This document shows positions 46,128 through 54,272 of a stretch of 54,272 nt of DNA, piece by piece. The stretch is from CAMWXW01 sp051650105. GTDB taxonomy: Bacteria; Desulfobacterota; Desulfovibrionia; Desulfovibrionales; Desulfovibrionaceae. Position 1 is the stretch's first letter; each line of letters starts with the position of its first letter. The notes under the pieces are model-generated. The model was not told where the DNA came from, ran no database searches, and worked only from the letters and a program-made list of their open reading frames with translations. The position numbers and the translations under genes are program-made. The stretch covers positions 1 through 54,272 of the forward strand of contig JBOFIJ010000015.1 of assembly GCA_051650105.1 (NCBI GenBank), given 5' to 3'.

Positions 46128-48125
46128 CTACAGTGTTAACCTATATTCATATAATCTTTGTAAAGTATTTCGTATTTTTGCAGCTTCCTCAAAATTAAGC
46201 TCAGAAGCAGCATTTCTCATTTCTTTTTCCAAAGAACGCACTTTCTTATCTAATTCAACCCCCGTATACGAATATTCCTCATTTTGTACATCCCTCTTCC
46301 CTCCTACCTCTTTATCTGGATATAAAGATTCAAATGGGGTATCTATTTCCTTAAAAATAGTTTGTGGTGTAATTCCATGAATCTTATTATAATTTTCCTG
46401 TACTTCTCTTCTTTTACTTGTTACGTCCATCGCTTCTTTCATTGAACGAGTTATCTTATCTGCATATAAAATAACCTTTCCTTGTTCATTTCTTGCCGCC
46501 CTCCCAAATGTTTGTATTAATGATCTTACTGAGCGCAAAAAGCCTTCCTTATCCGCATCTAAAACAGCAACTAATGAAACTTCTGGAATATCTAAACCCT
46601 CACGTAGTAAATTTATTCCCACTATAGCATCACATTCACCTCTACGTAAAGATTGAATAATAGACATTCGCTCCATTGTATCTATATCTGAATGAAGATA
46701 CTTTGTTTTTATTCCCATTTTATTACAGTACTCAGTTAAATCCTCTGACATACGTTTTGTTAATGTCGTGATAAGAATGCGCTCTCCTTTTGCTATACGG
46801 TTTTTACATTCCGATAAAAGGTCATCTATCTGCCCCTTTGTTGGATGCACCTCTACTACTGGGTCTAATAAACCTGTTGGCCTTATAATTTGCTCAACAA
46901 GCAAACCTTCTGATTTATTGAGTTCCCATTCCCCAGGTGTCGCAGAAACATAAATAACCTGATACACTCTTTCTAAAAATTCATCGAACATTAATGGCCT
47001 GTTATCAAGTGCCGATGGCAATCTAAAACCATAGTTTATTAATGTCGACTTTCTAGAAAAATCTCCCTTATACATCGCTCCTATTTGAGGAATTGTTATA
47101 TGAGATTCATCCACAAATAACAAAAAATCCTTTGGAAAATAATCTAATAATGTCGATGGCGCAGAACCCTGGCCCCTATTGTCTAAATGGCGAGAATAGT
47201 TCTCTATACCAGTACAATAGCCCATCTCCTCCATCATTTCTAAATCTAATTGTGTTTTCTGCTCAAGTCGCTGATATTCAACCAATTGATTCATCTCTTT
47301 ATAATATATAAGGCGATCTCGTAGCTCATCCCGAATATCGCCCATTGACCTCACCAAATTATCTCTATCTGATACATAGTGACTTGCTGGATAAATGACT
47401 GTCCTTCCATATTTTGCAATACATTTGCCTGTTATCGGGTCTATTTCACAAATATCTTCTATTGTATCTCCAAAAAAATCTATTCTGAGCGCTTGAGCAT
47501 ATTGATATGCCGGAATTATTTCAAGAACATCTCCATTTACCCTAAATGTACCCCTATGAAAATCGACATTATTCCTTTTATATTGTATGTCTATTAAACG
47601 TGTCATTAGAGAATCTAAAGACATTCGTTGCCCCACCTCTATAGGTATTAGTAATTTTGCATAATATTCTGGCGAACCCAAACCATATATACACGATACT
47701 GAGGCTATTACTATTACATCCCTTCTTGTTAATAAAGAATATGTTGCTGCATGGCGGAGGCGATCTATATTCTCATTTATGGATGAATCCTTTTCTATAT
47801 ATGTATCTGAATTTGGAATATATGCTTCTGGCTGGTAATAATCATAATAACTCACAAAATATTCTACAGCATTTTTTGGAAAAATACTTTTAAATTCATT
47901 GTACAATTGTGCAGCTAACGTTTTATTTGGAGCAAGAATAAGTGCTGGCCTATTAGAAGCCATTATTGTATGTGCCACTGTGAAGGTCTTTCCAGATCCT
48001 GTTACTCCTAATAATACTTGATCTCTTATACCCTGCTCTATATTGTGGACTAATCCTTCTATTGCTTTTGGCTGATCTCCGCAGGGAAGATTATTTGACT
48101 CTAAAGAAAATATGCTATTATGCAT
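46128..48125 (-). CDS. uvrB: Excinuclease ABC subunit B
   Basis: 665 residues. Damage-verifying helicase of nucleotide excision repair. Walker A GVTGSGKTFT near residue 40, beta-hairpin YYDYYQPEAYIP, DESH box (VDESHITIPQIGAMY), helicase motif with GRAARN and a C-terminal UvrC-binding UVR motif (LNFEEAAKIRNTL). The start is ATG 48125 with GGAGC upstream; the open frame runs to 48182 without support. Confidence 0.97.
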   Translation of the reverse strand: MHNSIFSLESNNLPCGDQPKAIEGLVHNIEQGIRDQVLLGVTGSGKTFTVAHTIMASNRPALILAPNKTLAAQLYNEFKSIFPKNAVEYFVSYYDYYQPEAYIPNSDTYIEKDSSINENIDRLRHAATYSLLTRRDVIVIASVSCIYGLGSPEYYAKLLIPIEVGQRMSLDSLMTRLIDIQYKRNNVDFHRGTFRVNGDVLEIIPAYQYAQALRIDFFGDTIEDICEIDPITGKCIAKYGRTVIYPASHYVSDRDNLVRSMGDIRDELRDRLIYYKEMNQLVEYQRLEQKTQLDLEMMEEMGYCTGIENYSRHLDNRGQGSAPSTLLDYFPKDFLLFVDESHITIPQIGAMYKGDFSRKSTLINYGFRLPSALDNRPLMFDEFLERVYQVIYVSATPGEWELNKSEGLLVEQIIRPTGLLDPVVEVHPTKGQIDDLLSECKNRIAKGERILITTLTKRMSEDLTEYCNKMGIKTKYLHSDIDTMERMSIIQSLRRGECDAIVGINLLREGLDIPEVSLVAVLDADKEGFLRSVRSLIQTFGRAARNEQGKVILYADKITRSMKEAMDVTSKRREVQENYNKIHGITPQTIFKEIDTPFESLYPDKEVGGKRDVQNEEYSYTGVELDKKVRSLEKEMRNAASELNFEEAAKIRNTLQRLYEYRLTL

Positions 48126-48289
48126 CGACGCTCCTAATAAATATTCATCTCCTTTATACTGCAAAAATAAATACTTGTGCAACTATATTCTTTTCACACA
48201 CTTCTTTAACTTATCCTTTTTTATGTATATGCCGATTACTAACACAGAAAAAGAGTATATTTTTCATTTCTATTGTACTGGATTGCTAT

Positions 48290-48922
48290 ATGAAAATAAA
48301 ACACAGTATCATAATTCTTCTTCTTATTATAGGATATTATTCTTCTCTTCCTATATTATCCTATGCAAACAATAGCATACAGGATAAACTTTTTAATGAT
48401 TTGCTAAAAAAGCACACACAAAAAAGACCACTTACTCTTTTGCCAAAATGGACAGACACACTGGAAAGAATAGAAAATGGTTTTGGATTATATAATACTT
48501 CTCTTGTTTCAAGCTATACATGGTCTCACATAAAAAGAAAATGGCAAAATCTTTCCAAAAAAGAAAAACTACTGCGTGTGAATGCTCTTTTTAATGTCTT
48601 TCCCTATATTACAGATACAAAATTATATAATGTAGAAGATTATTGGGCTGCTCCAAAAGAATTCTTACAACAATCTGGTGATTGCGAAGATTATGCTATA
48701 ATTAAATTTTATGCTTTACAAGATCTTGGTTTTAAAGTTGAAGATATGAGAATTCTTGTTCTTATAGATACACTACGCAACATTGGACACGCCGTTCTTA
48801 TTGTTAATTTTGAAAATGAATTACTTCTCTTAGATAACACAACAGAACTTGTTCTTCCTGCAAAACTCTATACACATTATGAGCCAAAATTTACTATTAA
48901 TACAGAGGGTCTTTATTTGTAA
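48290..48922 (+). CDS. lapG: LapG-type periplasmic cysteine protease
   Basis: 210 residues with a signal peptide (about 1-26, ends near SYA). Bacterial transglutaminase-like cysteine proteinase (COG3672) with a readable triad: Cys132 in SGDCEDYAIIKFYAL, His167 in NIGHAVLIV and Asp182 in LLLLDNTTELV. In Pseudomonas LapG cuts the N-terminus of a large surface adhesin and is held in check by the c-di-GMP receptor LapD. Here the next gene encodes a two-TM sensor with a degenerate HD-GYP domain, and an RTX-repeat protein lies 3 kb away. Start at ATG 48290 by the signal peptide; the frame is open further upstream. Divergent from uvrB. Confidence 0.85.
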   Translation: MKIKHSIIILLLIIGYYSSLPILSYANNSIQDKLFNDLLKKHTQKRPLTLLPKWTDTLERIENGFGLYNTSLVSSYTWSHIKRKWQNLSKKEKLLRVNALFNVFPYITDTKLYNVEDYWAAPKEFLQQSGDCEDYAIIKFYALQDLGFKVEDMRILVLIDTLRNIGHAVLIVNFENELLLLDNTTELVLPAKLYTHYEPKFTINTEGLYL

Positions 48923-48968
48923 TATATGGTATAAAATATGCTATATTACACGAGACAAGGAGTTTATT

Positions 48969-51032
48969 ATGAAAATAGCGAATACACATGGAAAAACAAG
49001 CACATTACAAAAGAGAATGTTTCGCTATGGTGGTATTGTTGTTTCTCTTATTATGCTTCTTGCAGGTCTTTTTACATACTTTAAAGTACAAAGAAATCTT
49101 TCTGAACTTGAATTGGAATTACAACATCAAGAAACAATACAAGTAGCAAATAAAATGGAAAGTTTCTCTATGCTACTTAATAGTTTTATTGAACAAGGCG
49201 GAAAATTAATTAATTCTGATCTTTTCAGACTCTTTAGTGCAGAAGTTGGAAAATTGGGCGATGACATACAAATGCTCATCACTTACGGAACATTAGACGA
49301 TATTTTATCTGAAAATCGAGAGAAACAGTCTAATCCACTTTTAGAACAATTACCCCTCATGCAAAACCTTCTACGAGAATTTATATTATATTCAGATTTT
49401 TTACATGGAAGTATTGTTAATGAAAAAAAACAAGTGTATCTCTCTTCTGAAAAAACACCATTACCTATTTCGACTGAGCAAAGTTCTTTTATACAAGAAG
49501 TTTTTGTTAAGAAAACAGTTCTCTTTTCTCCCATAAGAAACAGCCCAAATGGGCCAACTATTGATATCTTTTTTCCAATTACTTCTCCTTATAGTGAACA
49601 AAAAAATGACAAACCAGTTGCTGTTCTTATTGTTTCAAAAATTATTACTGGAGACCTCCTAAAATATTTAAGCACTCCTATAGCATCTTCCCTAACAAGT
49701 GCTATTTATCTTATTCAAAAAACCGCATCTTTAGAGTACATTACAATGCATGGTATTGTTGAAAAACTCACAAATTCTCCTTTCACATCCTCTGCACTAA
49801 GCACTATTCCCTTTGCACTTAGAAAATCTGTTATGAACAGTACTCTTGTTTATTCTCTTGGAATGCCTATACCAAAAACAAATTGGATTCTTATAGAAGA
49901 AATAGAAAAGGACATAGCCCAAAAAGAAGTTCATGCAAGAACTACCAATCTCATCATTGTTACAATGTTATCCACATTAGCATCTGTTCTTCTTTTTATT
50001 GCCTTATGGTGGTATTTTATGGAAAAAGAACAAAGAGCTCTCGCTCGTGATTTTAAATCTCTTTATCTTGTTATTGACGAACAAAAAGAATTGTTAAGTG
50101 GTATTAATTCCTCTCTTACTGAAATGATTTCTTTATCTGACACAGAAGGCATCCTTCAATATGTTAACAGTTCTTTTGCAAAGAAATTAGGTAAACATTC
50201 TGAAGAAATTCTTGGCAAAAACCTTGAAGAAATATTTGGCTTTGATACAGCAAAAAGAATTACTACTTTCGATCGCACTATCTATTCAAGTGGTACTATC
50301 TTCACTTTTGAAGAAATTATTTTTATACATTCAAAGAAATACCATTTTCAAATTACAAGAACCCCATATCGCATTCATGAAACCATATCTGGTATTGTCT
50401 CTGTATATCGAGATATTACTGATATCGTGAATGCTAGAGAAAGAAATGAAATATTAGTTCAACAAACAACCGAAGCACTTATTAGAACTATTGAAATGAG
50501 AGATCCATATCTTGCTGGACACACACGCATTGTTTCTGAATGTGTACAAGCCATTGCCCCGTTTCTTTCATGTTCTGAAGATTCTATTAAAGCTCTTCAC
50601 ACAGCTTCAAAACTTTCTCAAATTGGGAAATTATGCATCCCTTCTGAGATACTCACAAAAAAATCTTCTCTTACAGAGGAAGAAAAGAAAATAATGGAAC
50701 AACATGTTGCCCATGCCCTCTCTATTATTTCTGTTATCGATTTTGAACTGCCCATTGCAACAATTATAGGTCAGGCAAACGAACGTATTGATGGAACTGG
50801 ATATCCCAATCAACTTACAGAAAATGAAATCTGTATTGAAGCAAAGATCCTTGCTGTTATCAATACATTCTGTGCACTTGTTAAACCACGTTCCTACAGG
50901 CCAGCTCTAGAGATACATAGTGCACTTGAAGAAATTAAGAAACAGCATATCTATTCCGAAGATATTATTAATAGCCTTGAACAATTTCTTGAAAGTGAAG
51001 AAGGACATATTTTTACTAATAAATTTATATAA
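48969..51032 (+). CDS. Membrane sensor with PAS and degenerate HD-GYP domain, LapD-like partner candidate
   Basis: 687 residues: TM1 (about 18-38), periplasmic sensing region (39-325), TM2 (326-348), PAS domain (about 375-490, TEMISLSDTEGILQYVNSSF) and an HD-GYP domain (about 505-680). The HD-GYP fold is clear (GHTRIV with His518, MEQHVAH with His579, ERIDGTGYP), but the HD dyad of LHDIGK is Ser550-Gln551 and the HH of HHExxDGxGYP is Ala603-Asn604. These are metal ligands, so hydrolysis of c-di-GMP is unlikely. A non-catalytic c-di-GMP reader is the natural reading. AGGAG precedes the ATG. It follows lapG by 46 bases, as lapD accompanies lapG elsewhere. Confidence 0.85.
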   Translation: MKIANTHGKTSTLQKRMFRYGGIVVSLIMLLAGLFTYFKVQRNLSELELELQHQETIQVANKMESFSMLLNSFIEQGGKLINSDLFRLFSAEVGKLGDDIQMLITYGTLDDILSENREKQSNPLLEQLPLMQNLLREFILYSDFLHGSIVNEKKQVYLSSEKTPLPISTEQSSFIQEVFVKKTVLFSPIRNSPNGPTIDIFFPITSPYSEQKNDKPVAVLIVSKIITGDLLKYLSTPIASSLTSAIYLIQKTASLEYITMHGIVEKLTNSPFTSSALSTIPFALRKSVMNSTLVYSLGMPIPKTNWILIEEIEKDIAQKEVHARTTNLIIVTMLSTLASVLLFIALWWYFMEKEQRALARDFKSLYLVIDEQKELLSGINSSLTEMISLSDTEGILQYVNSSFAKKLGKHSEEILGKNLEEIFGFDTAKRITTFDRTIYSSGTIFTFEEIIFIHSKKYHFQITRTPYRIHETISGIVSVYRDITDIVNARERNEILVQQTTEALIRTIEMRDPYLAGHTRIVSECVQAIAPFLSCSEDSIKALHTASKLSQIGKLCIPSEILTKKSSLTEEEKKIMEQHVAHALSIISVIDFELPIATIIGQANERIDGTGYPNQLTENEICIEAKILAVINTFCALVKPRSYRPALEIHSALEEIKKQHIYSEDIINSLEQFLESEEGHIFTNKFI

Positions 51033-51064
51033 TTTATGGAAACCCTCTTGTTTTTATTCTATAT

Positions 51065-51925
51065 ATGAGATATTTCTCAAATATGATATTTCTTGTTGAT
51101 AACAACAATGTACGCTTAAATTCTTTTATTAAACAACAAACAAATTTTTCGATAAGAACTATTCGCAGAATGTGTAAAGCAGGCTTTATTACTGTGAATA
51201 AAAACAATACTCCGTTGCCCTCTTTAGTGAAAAAAGGTGACGTAGTTCGTATCTCTCATAATACTCAAACAATTCCATCTGTTCCTATTATTGGAGAATG
51301 TGATGATTTTCTCGCTCTCTACAAACATTCTTCGTTACACACCCTTTCTTTACCAGGACAAAATAATTACAGTATAGAAACATTTTGTCTACATCATTTT
51401 CCAAATTATATTCTTTGCAATAGACTAGATTTTTATACTTCTGGTATTATTCTTTTGGCAAAAACAAAAAACACATATGAAATATTTAAAGAATGTGAAA
51501 AAAATGCTGCTGTGAATAAACTATATTACGCTATAGTGCGAGGTATTGCATATTCCACAACTATTACTAATATTATTAATACAAAGAAAAGACGCAAAAG
51601 CCTTGTTCTTACCTCCCACATAAAGGATATTTCTCGTCATACACAATCTACCGTTCTTACTTCATCTCTACGCGATACAAATAACGATATATGCTCCCTT
51701 GTAGAAGTATTGATACACAGAGGCGCACGACATCAAATACGGGCTCATCTGGCCTTTGCTTCTATGCCCCTTTACGGAGACGCATTATATTCTCTATCCA
51801 CAGAAACAACATTCTTTTTACATAATCACAGTATTTCTTTCAATTCACTCTTATTCACAGCACCTACACCATCTCTTTGGACATCACAATGGGGAAATAC
51901 TCTTTTTTCTTATCTGGAACGGTGA
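51065..51925 (+). CDS. RluA-family pseudouridine synthase
   Basis: 286 residues. N-terminal S4 RNA-binding domain (about 10-75, IRTIRRMCKAGFITVN) and the catalytic domain with Asp in NRLDFYTSGIILLAKT; later YYAIVRG and HQIRAHLAFASMPLYGD are family motifs. Modifies uridines in 23S rRNA or tRNA; the RluC/RluD subtype cannot be set. ATG 51065 and ATG 51083 are both possible and neither has a clear ribosome site. 32 bases after the HD-GYP gene, perhaps cotranscribed. Confidence 0.87.
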   Translation: MRYFSNMIFLVDNNNVRLNSFIKQQTNFSIRTIRRMCKAGFITVNKNNTPLPSLVKKGDVVRISHNTQTIPSVPIIGECDDFLALYKHSSLHTLSLPGQNNYSIETFCLHHFPNYILCNRLDFYTSGIILLAKTKNTYEIFKECEKNAAVNKLYYAIVRGIAYSTTITNIINTKKRRKSLVLTSHIKDISRHTQSTVLTSSLRDTNNDICSLVEVLIHRGARHQIRAHLAFASMPLYGDALYSLSTETTFFLHNHSISFNSLLFTAPTPSLWTSQWGNTLFSYLER

Positions 51926-52152
51926 TTATTTGCCATACCTATTATAAATATCATATTATCTCTTAATTTTTATGTACTCGTGTTTTCATAACAATTTTAT
52001 ATAACAATACCTTTGTTTTTATCTATACTAATACCGTAATCACCTTGCTTTTTAGTAATTTTACGATAATAAGAAATGAAAATACTACCAACTATTATAC
52101 TATATTTTCTTACCTCACCACATTCATATAGCAAATATTCCACAATTGTACG
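51926..52152. other. Gap between convergent pseudouridine synthase and adhesin genes
   Basis: AT-rich, no gene seen. Ends at the hairpin terminator. Confidence 0.5.
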
Positions 52153-52199
52153 TAAAAATGGTGGGAAAATTCACTTATAGAAAATTCCCACCATTTTTA
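52153..52199. terminator. Bidirectional hairpin terminator
   Basis: A perfect 15-bp stem: TAAAAATGGTGGGAA (52153-52167) pairs with TTCCCACCATTTTTA (52185-52199) around a 17-base loop. The A/T tails give a T-run on both strands. It lies 29 bases after the adhesin stop (minus strand) and also serves the converging gene. Confidence 0.85.
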
Positions 52200-52227
52200 T
52201 CAGTATACTGTATACTATCTATTTGTC

Positions 52228-54272
52228 TTAGTGAAGACTACCTGATAAATCCACTTCCACTTGCAATTGCACTTCCATCAATTTATCAGATAGAGTCTGT
52301 TCACAGATACCCATTCCAGCATCTACAGATATCCCTTTATAATCCCACTCTTCAGTATGCGCAATTCCCATCTCTGTCTCTATATTTATTATATCATTTT
52401 CTTCAGTACCCAAATCCAATATCAAAGCTTCTTCCGTATCCCCAAAAAGATCTTTTGAAGAAATTATTTCCGATACTTCCACTACATCCTCTAAAACATT
52501 TTCTACATCATTTTTATCCTGTGTTGCTTGTATCTCTTGCTGTTCTTCCATCTCTTCTCGATGTTCCGCAGCAATTACTTCCTCCATAAAAGATCCTTCT
52601 GGGATTTCATCTTTAGGTAATTCAGTTACAGTATCTTCTTCAAGTAGAATATCTTCCTTTTCATCCTGAATCACAACAACCTCTTGAGCTTCTTTGTCTT
52701 CTATAGAATTTTCTACAATAATCACTTCTTTCTTATCTAGAAGAATCTCTTTATCATCGTTTTCTTCTTGTTCCTCAACAAAAGAAAATACTGATGAAGG
52801 CTGTGGAATTCCTGCTTCCATTCTTTCTACCACTTCTTCATTACCTTCTTTAGCAGCCACAAGAGAGCCACCTAAGGACGATTCCATCTCTGGAGATAAT
52901 GGCGTATCCCAACCAAATTGTCCATGAGGGCTATAATCATACCTAGGATTACCTACCATATCTGCTAACGATTTTCCTGTTCCTGTGAAAAATATATTAT
53001 CTGCTAAATGTTCTGGTATGAGAACAAAAACACTAACCCCACCCACAGACATCTCTACAAGATATACTTTTGTCCCTGCTGATGTCGTTAAAGTATCTCC
53101 TATACGGATTTGATTATCATTACCACCTGTTATTGTTATCCTACCATTATATCCCGTATCACCCGAAAGGATAACTTGATTATCCATTTTTCCTTCAGAA
53201 CCAGCAGGACCTTTAGCAAAATTAATATCATTTGTCCCACCCAAGTGCTTCAGGGTATCAAAACTTACTGATAAATCTCCACTTTGTCCAGTAACATGAA
53301 CGCCTTCAATATCAGTAACTTTTCCAAGATCAAGATTCCCTCCACCAGAAACAACAAGAAGATCTTGCCCAGCTCCACCATCAATCGTCGCTCCAGCATT
53401 ACCTGCATTTAAAAGAATGCTGTCATTCCCATCTCCTGCATTGACAGATCCATTACTATTCCCCACATCAATAGAGTCATTGCCTGCACCTGTATTAACA
53501 GTATTATTACCATTACCTAATATTACTGTGTCATTCCCATTTCCTGTTGTAATATTATTATTACCATCTCCAACACTAACAGTATTACTACCATCCCCTG
53601 CATTGACTGTATTGTTTCCCTCTCCTGCAGTTATACTATCATTCCCTGAACCAGCAGTTATACTATCATCTCCAGCACCTGATGTGATGTTATTATTACC
53701 GCCTCCAACATTAACAGAATTGTTACCATCTCCTGTGCTTATTACATTATTGCCCTCTCCTGCATTGATTGTATTATTACCAACCCCTACAGTTATACTA
53801 TCATCTCCAGTACCAGCTAGAATATTATTATTACCGCCTCCAACACTAATAGAATTATTACCATCTCCCGCATTAATTGTATTACTACCATCTTCTGCAG
53901 TTATTGTATCATTACCAACCCCTGCAGTTATACTATTATTACCACCATTACCAATAACGGAATTATTACCACCACCCGCATATATGGTATTATTCCCAAC
54001 CCCGCCATATATTACATCGTCACCAGAAACAATACCTCCATCCTGTGAATCCCCATAAATAACGTCTTTACCGCTCCCTGCTATAATGGTATCATTACCA
54101 GCTCCACCAACTAGAGTGTTATCTGCATTATCAAACGATATTGTTGAATTCCAATTGGGATTAGAAGAATCTGCTCCTGTTCCACCAAGAGGAGGGATCA
54201 TTCCACCAAAAATGATATCATTACCTGCTCCACCTAGAATACTATCGGCTCCACCGCCACCAACTATGCTAT
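52228..54272 (-). CDS. RTX-repeat surface protein, C-terminal part (gene runs off the window)
   Basis: Minus-strand frame open to the window edge; 681 codons are visible, and RTX repeats continue into the first bases, so the ATG at 54201 is internal. From 54272 to about 53370 there are tandem nonapeptides of the RTX type (GGAGNDTI, GTGDDSIT) in which many copies have Asn for the calcium-binding Asp and Ala/Val for the first Gly. A beta domain follows (about 53370-52890, LDLGKVTDIEGVHV, FVLIPEHLADNIF), then an acidic, Glu-rich tail of about 210 residues ending SGSLH. Likely secreted by a type I system and kept at the surface. With lapG close by it is a candidate LapA-like adhesin, but the N-terminus with any cleavage site is not seen. 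Confidence 0.8.
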   Translation of the reverse strand, partial: SIVGGGGADSILGGAGNDIIFGGMIPPLGGTGADSSNPNWNSTISFDNADNTLVGGAGNDTIIAGSGKDVIYGDSQDGGIVSGDDVIYGGVGNNTIYAGGGNNSVIGNGGNNSITAGVGNDTITAEDGSNTINAGDGNNSISVGGGNNNILAGTGDDSITVGVGNNTINAGEGNNVISTGDGNNSVNVGGGNNNITSGAGDDSITAGSGNDSITAGEGNNTVNAGDGSNTVSVGDGNNNITTGNGNDTVILGNGNNTVNTGAGNDSIDVGNSNGSVNAGDGNDSILLNAGNAGATIDGGAGQDLLVVSGGGNLDLGKVTDIEGVHVTGQSGDLSVSFDTLKHLGGTNDINFAKGPAGSEGKMDNQVILSGDTGYNGRITITGGNDNQIRIGDTLTTSAGTKVYLVEMSVGGVSVFVLIPEHLADNIFFTGTGKSLADMVGNPRYDYSPHGQFGWDTPLSPEMESSLGGSLVAAKEGNEEVVERMEAGIPQPSSVFSFVEEQEENDDKEILLDKKEVIIVENSIEDKEAQEVVVIQDEKEDILLEEDTVTELPKDEIPEGSFMEEVIAAEHREEMEEQQEIQATQDKNDVENVLEDVVEVSEIISSKDLFGDTEEALILDLGTEENDIINIETEMGIAHTEEWDYKGISVDAGMGICEQTLSDKLMEVQLQVEVDLSGSLH
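53522..53926 (-). repeat. 135-bp higher-order repeat in RTX region
   Basis: Five nonapeptide units form a 135-bp unit. A 19-base string starting at 53657 recurs exactly at 53792, 135 bases away. The two protein copies (starting SGAGDDSIT and AGTGDDSIT, both ending GNNNIT) match unit for unit. A third copy is shorter by one nonapeptide. The outer limits given are approximate. Confidence 0.65.

Noticed and set aside
53417..54058. 213-codon plus-strand frame of Leu/Pro/Ser repeats
   Set aside because: Antisense shadow of the RTX nonapeptide repeats; it has no ribosome site and its periodicity is explained by the other strand.
53370..54272. CRISPR-like periodicity
   Set aside because: Regular 27-base spacing is the codon pattern of nonapeptide repeats, not repeats with unique spacers.

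Overview
The window is AT-rich bacterial DNA (by eye about one third G+C) with strong housekeeping synteny. It most likely comes from a low-GC member of the Desulfovibrionaceae, in the style of Lawsonia or another host-associated relative. The evidence is a tetrahaem class III cytochrome c3, a MucR-type zinc-finger regulator, a motA-motB-motB-fliL-fliN-fliO-fliP-fliQ flagellar run, a DUF4911-type small protein and a LapG/HD-GYP pair. A giant toxin-like gene, orphan type III secretion genes (sctR, sctS) and shrunken intergenic remnants point to a host-associated lifestyle. The genus is an inference; no 16S gene is present.

Layout. 1-7.5 kb: one 2500-codon gene for a LifA/TcdB-like large toxin, with a papain-like C-H-D triad followed by a pore-forming-like hydrophobic segment. 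7.5-9 kb: decayed DNA, including the tail of a GmrSD-type (DUF1524) restriction gene with an in-frame TAG, and three successive palindromes. 9-12.2 kb: class Ia ribonucleotide reductase, nrdB-nrdA, on the minus strand. 13-16 kb: a two-domain glycosyltransferase and a MORN-repeat envelope protein. 16.3-18.8 kb: tRNA-Arg(TCT), a chorismate mutase/AroA-like fusion that has lost most EPSP synthase catalytic residues, and tRNA-Asp(GTC). 18.9-25 kb: a minus-strand operon of coiled-coil protein, hpt, zinc-ribbon DUF3426 protein, radA, an MFS transporter and a YhcH-MoaD fusion. 25-28.9 kb: cytochrome c3, a small zinc-ribbon protein, trmO-aroE, mucR and a membrane protein.

29-33.8 kb is the flagellar stator/export cluster. 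33.9-44 kb carries an SpoU-type RNA methylase, an MltD-like LysM transglycosylase, tonB-exbD-exbB, pgpA, an M24 aminopeptidase with an overlapping DUF4911 gene, a small membrane protein, and a serine-use operon (symporter, L-serine dehydratase, RidA). 44.4-45.3 kb has sctR-sctS without the rest of a type III apparatus. 46-48 kb is uvrB.

48.3-54.3 kb contains what I find most interesting. A LapG-type periplasmic cysteine protease is followed directly by a two-TM sensor whose cytoplasmic end is an HD-GYP domain lacking the HD dyad and the HH pair. About 1.2 kb further on is the 3' part of a large RTX-repeat surface protein on the other strand. This resembles a Lap adhesin-retention circuit in which a degenerate HD-GYP protein, instead of a GGDEF-EAL LapD, would read c-di-GMP and control LapG. 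The adhesin's N-terminus, where a LapG site would lie, is outside the window.
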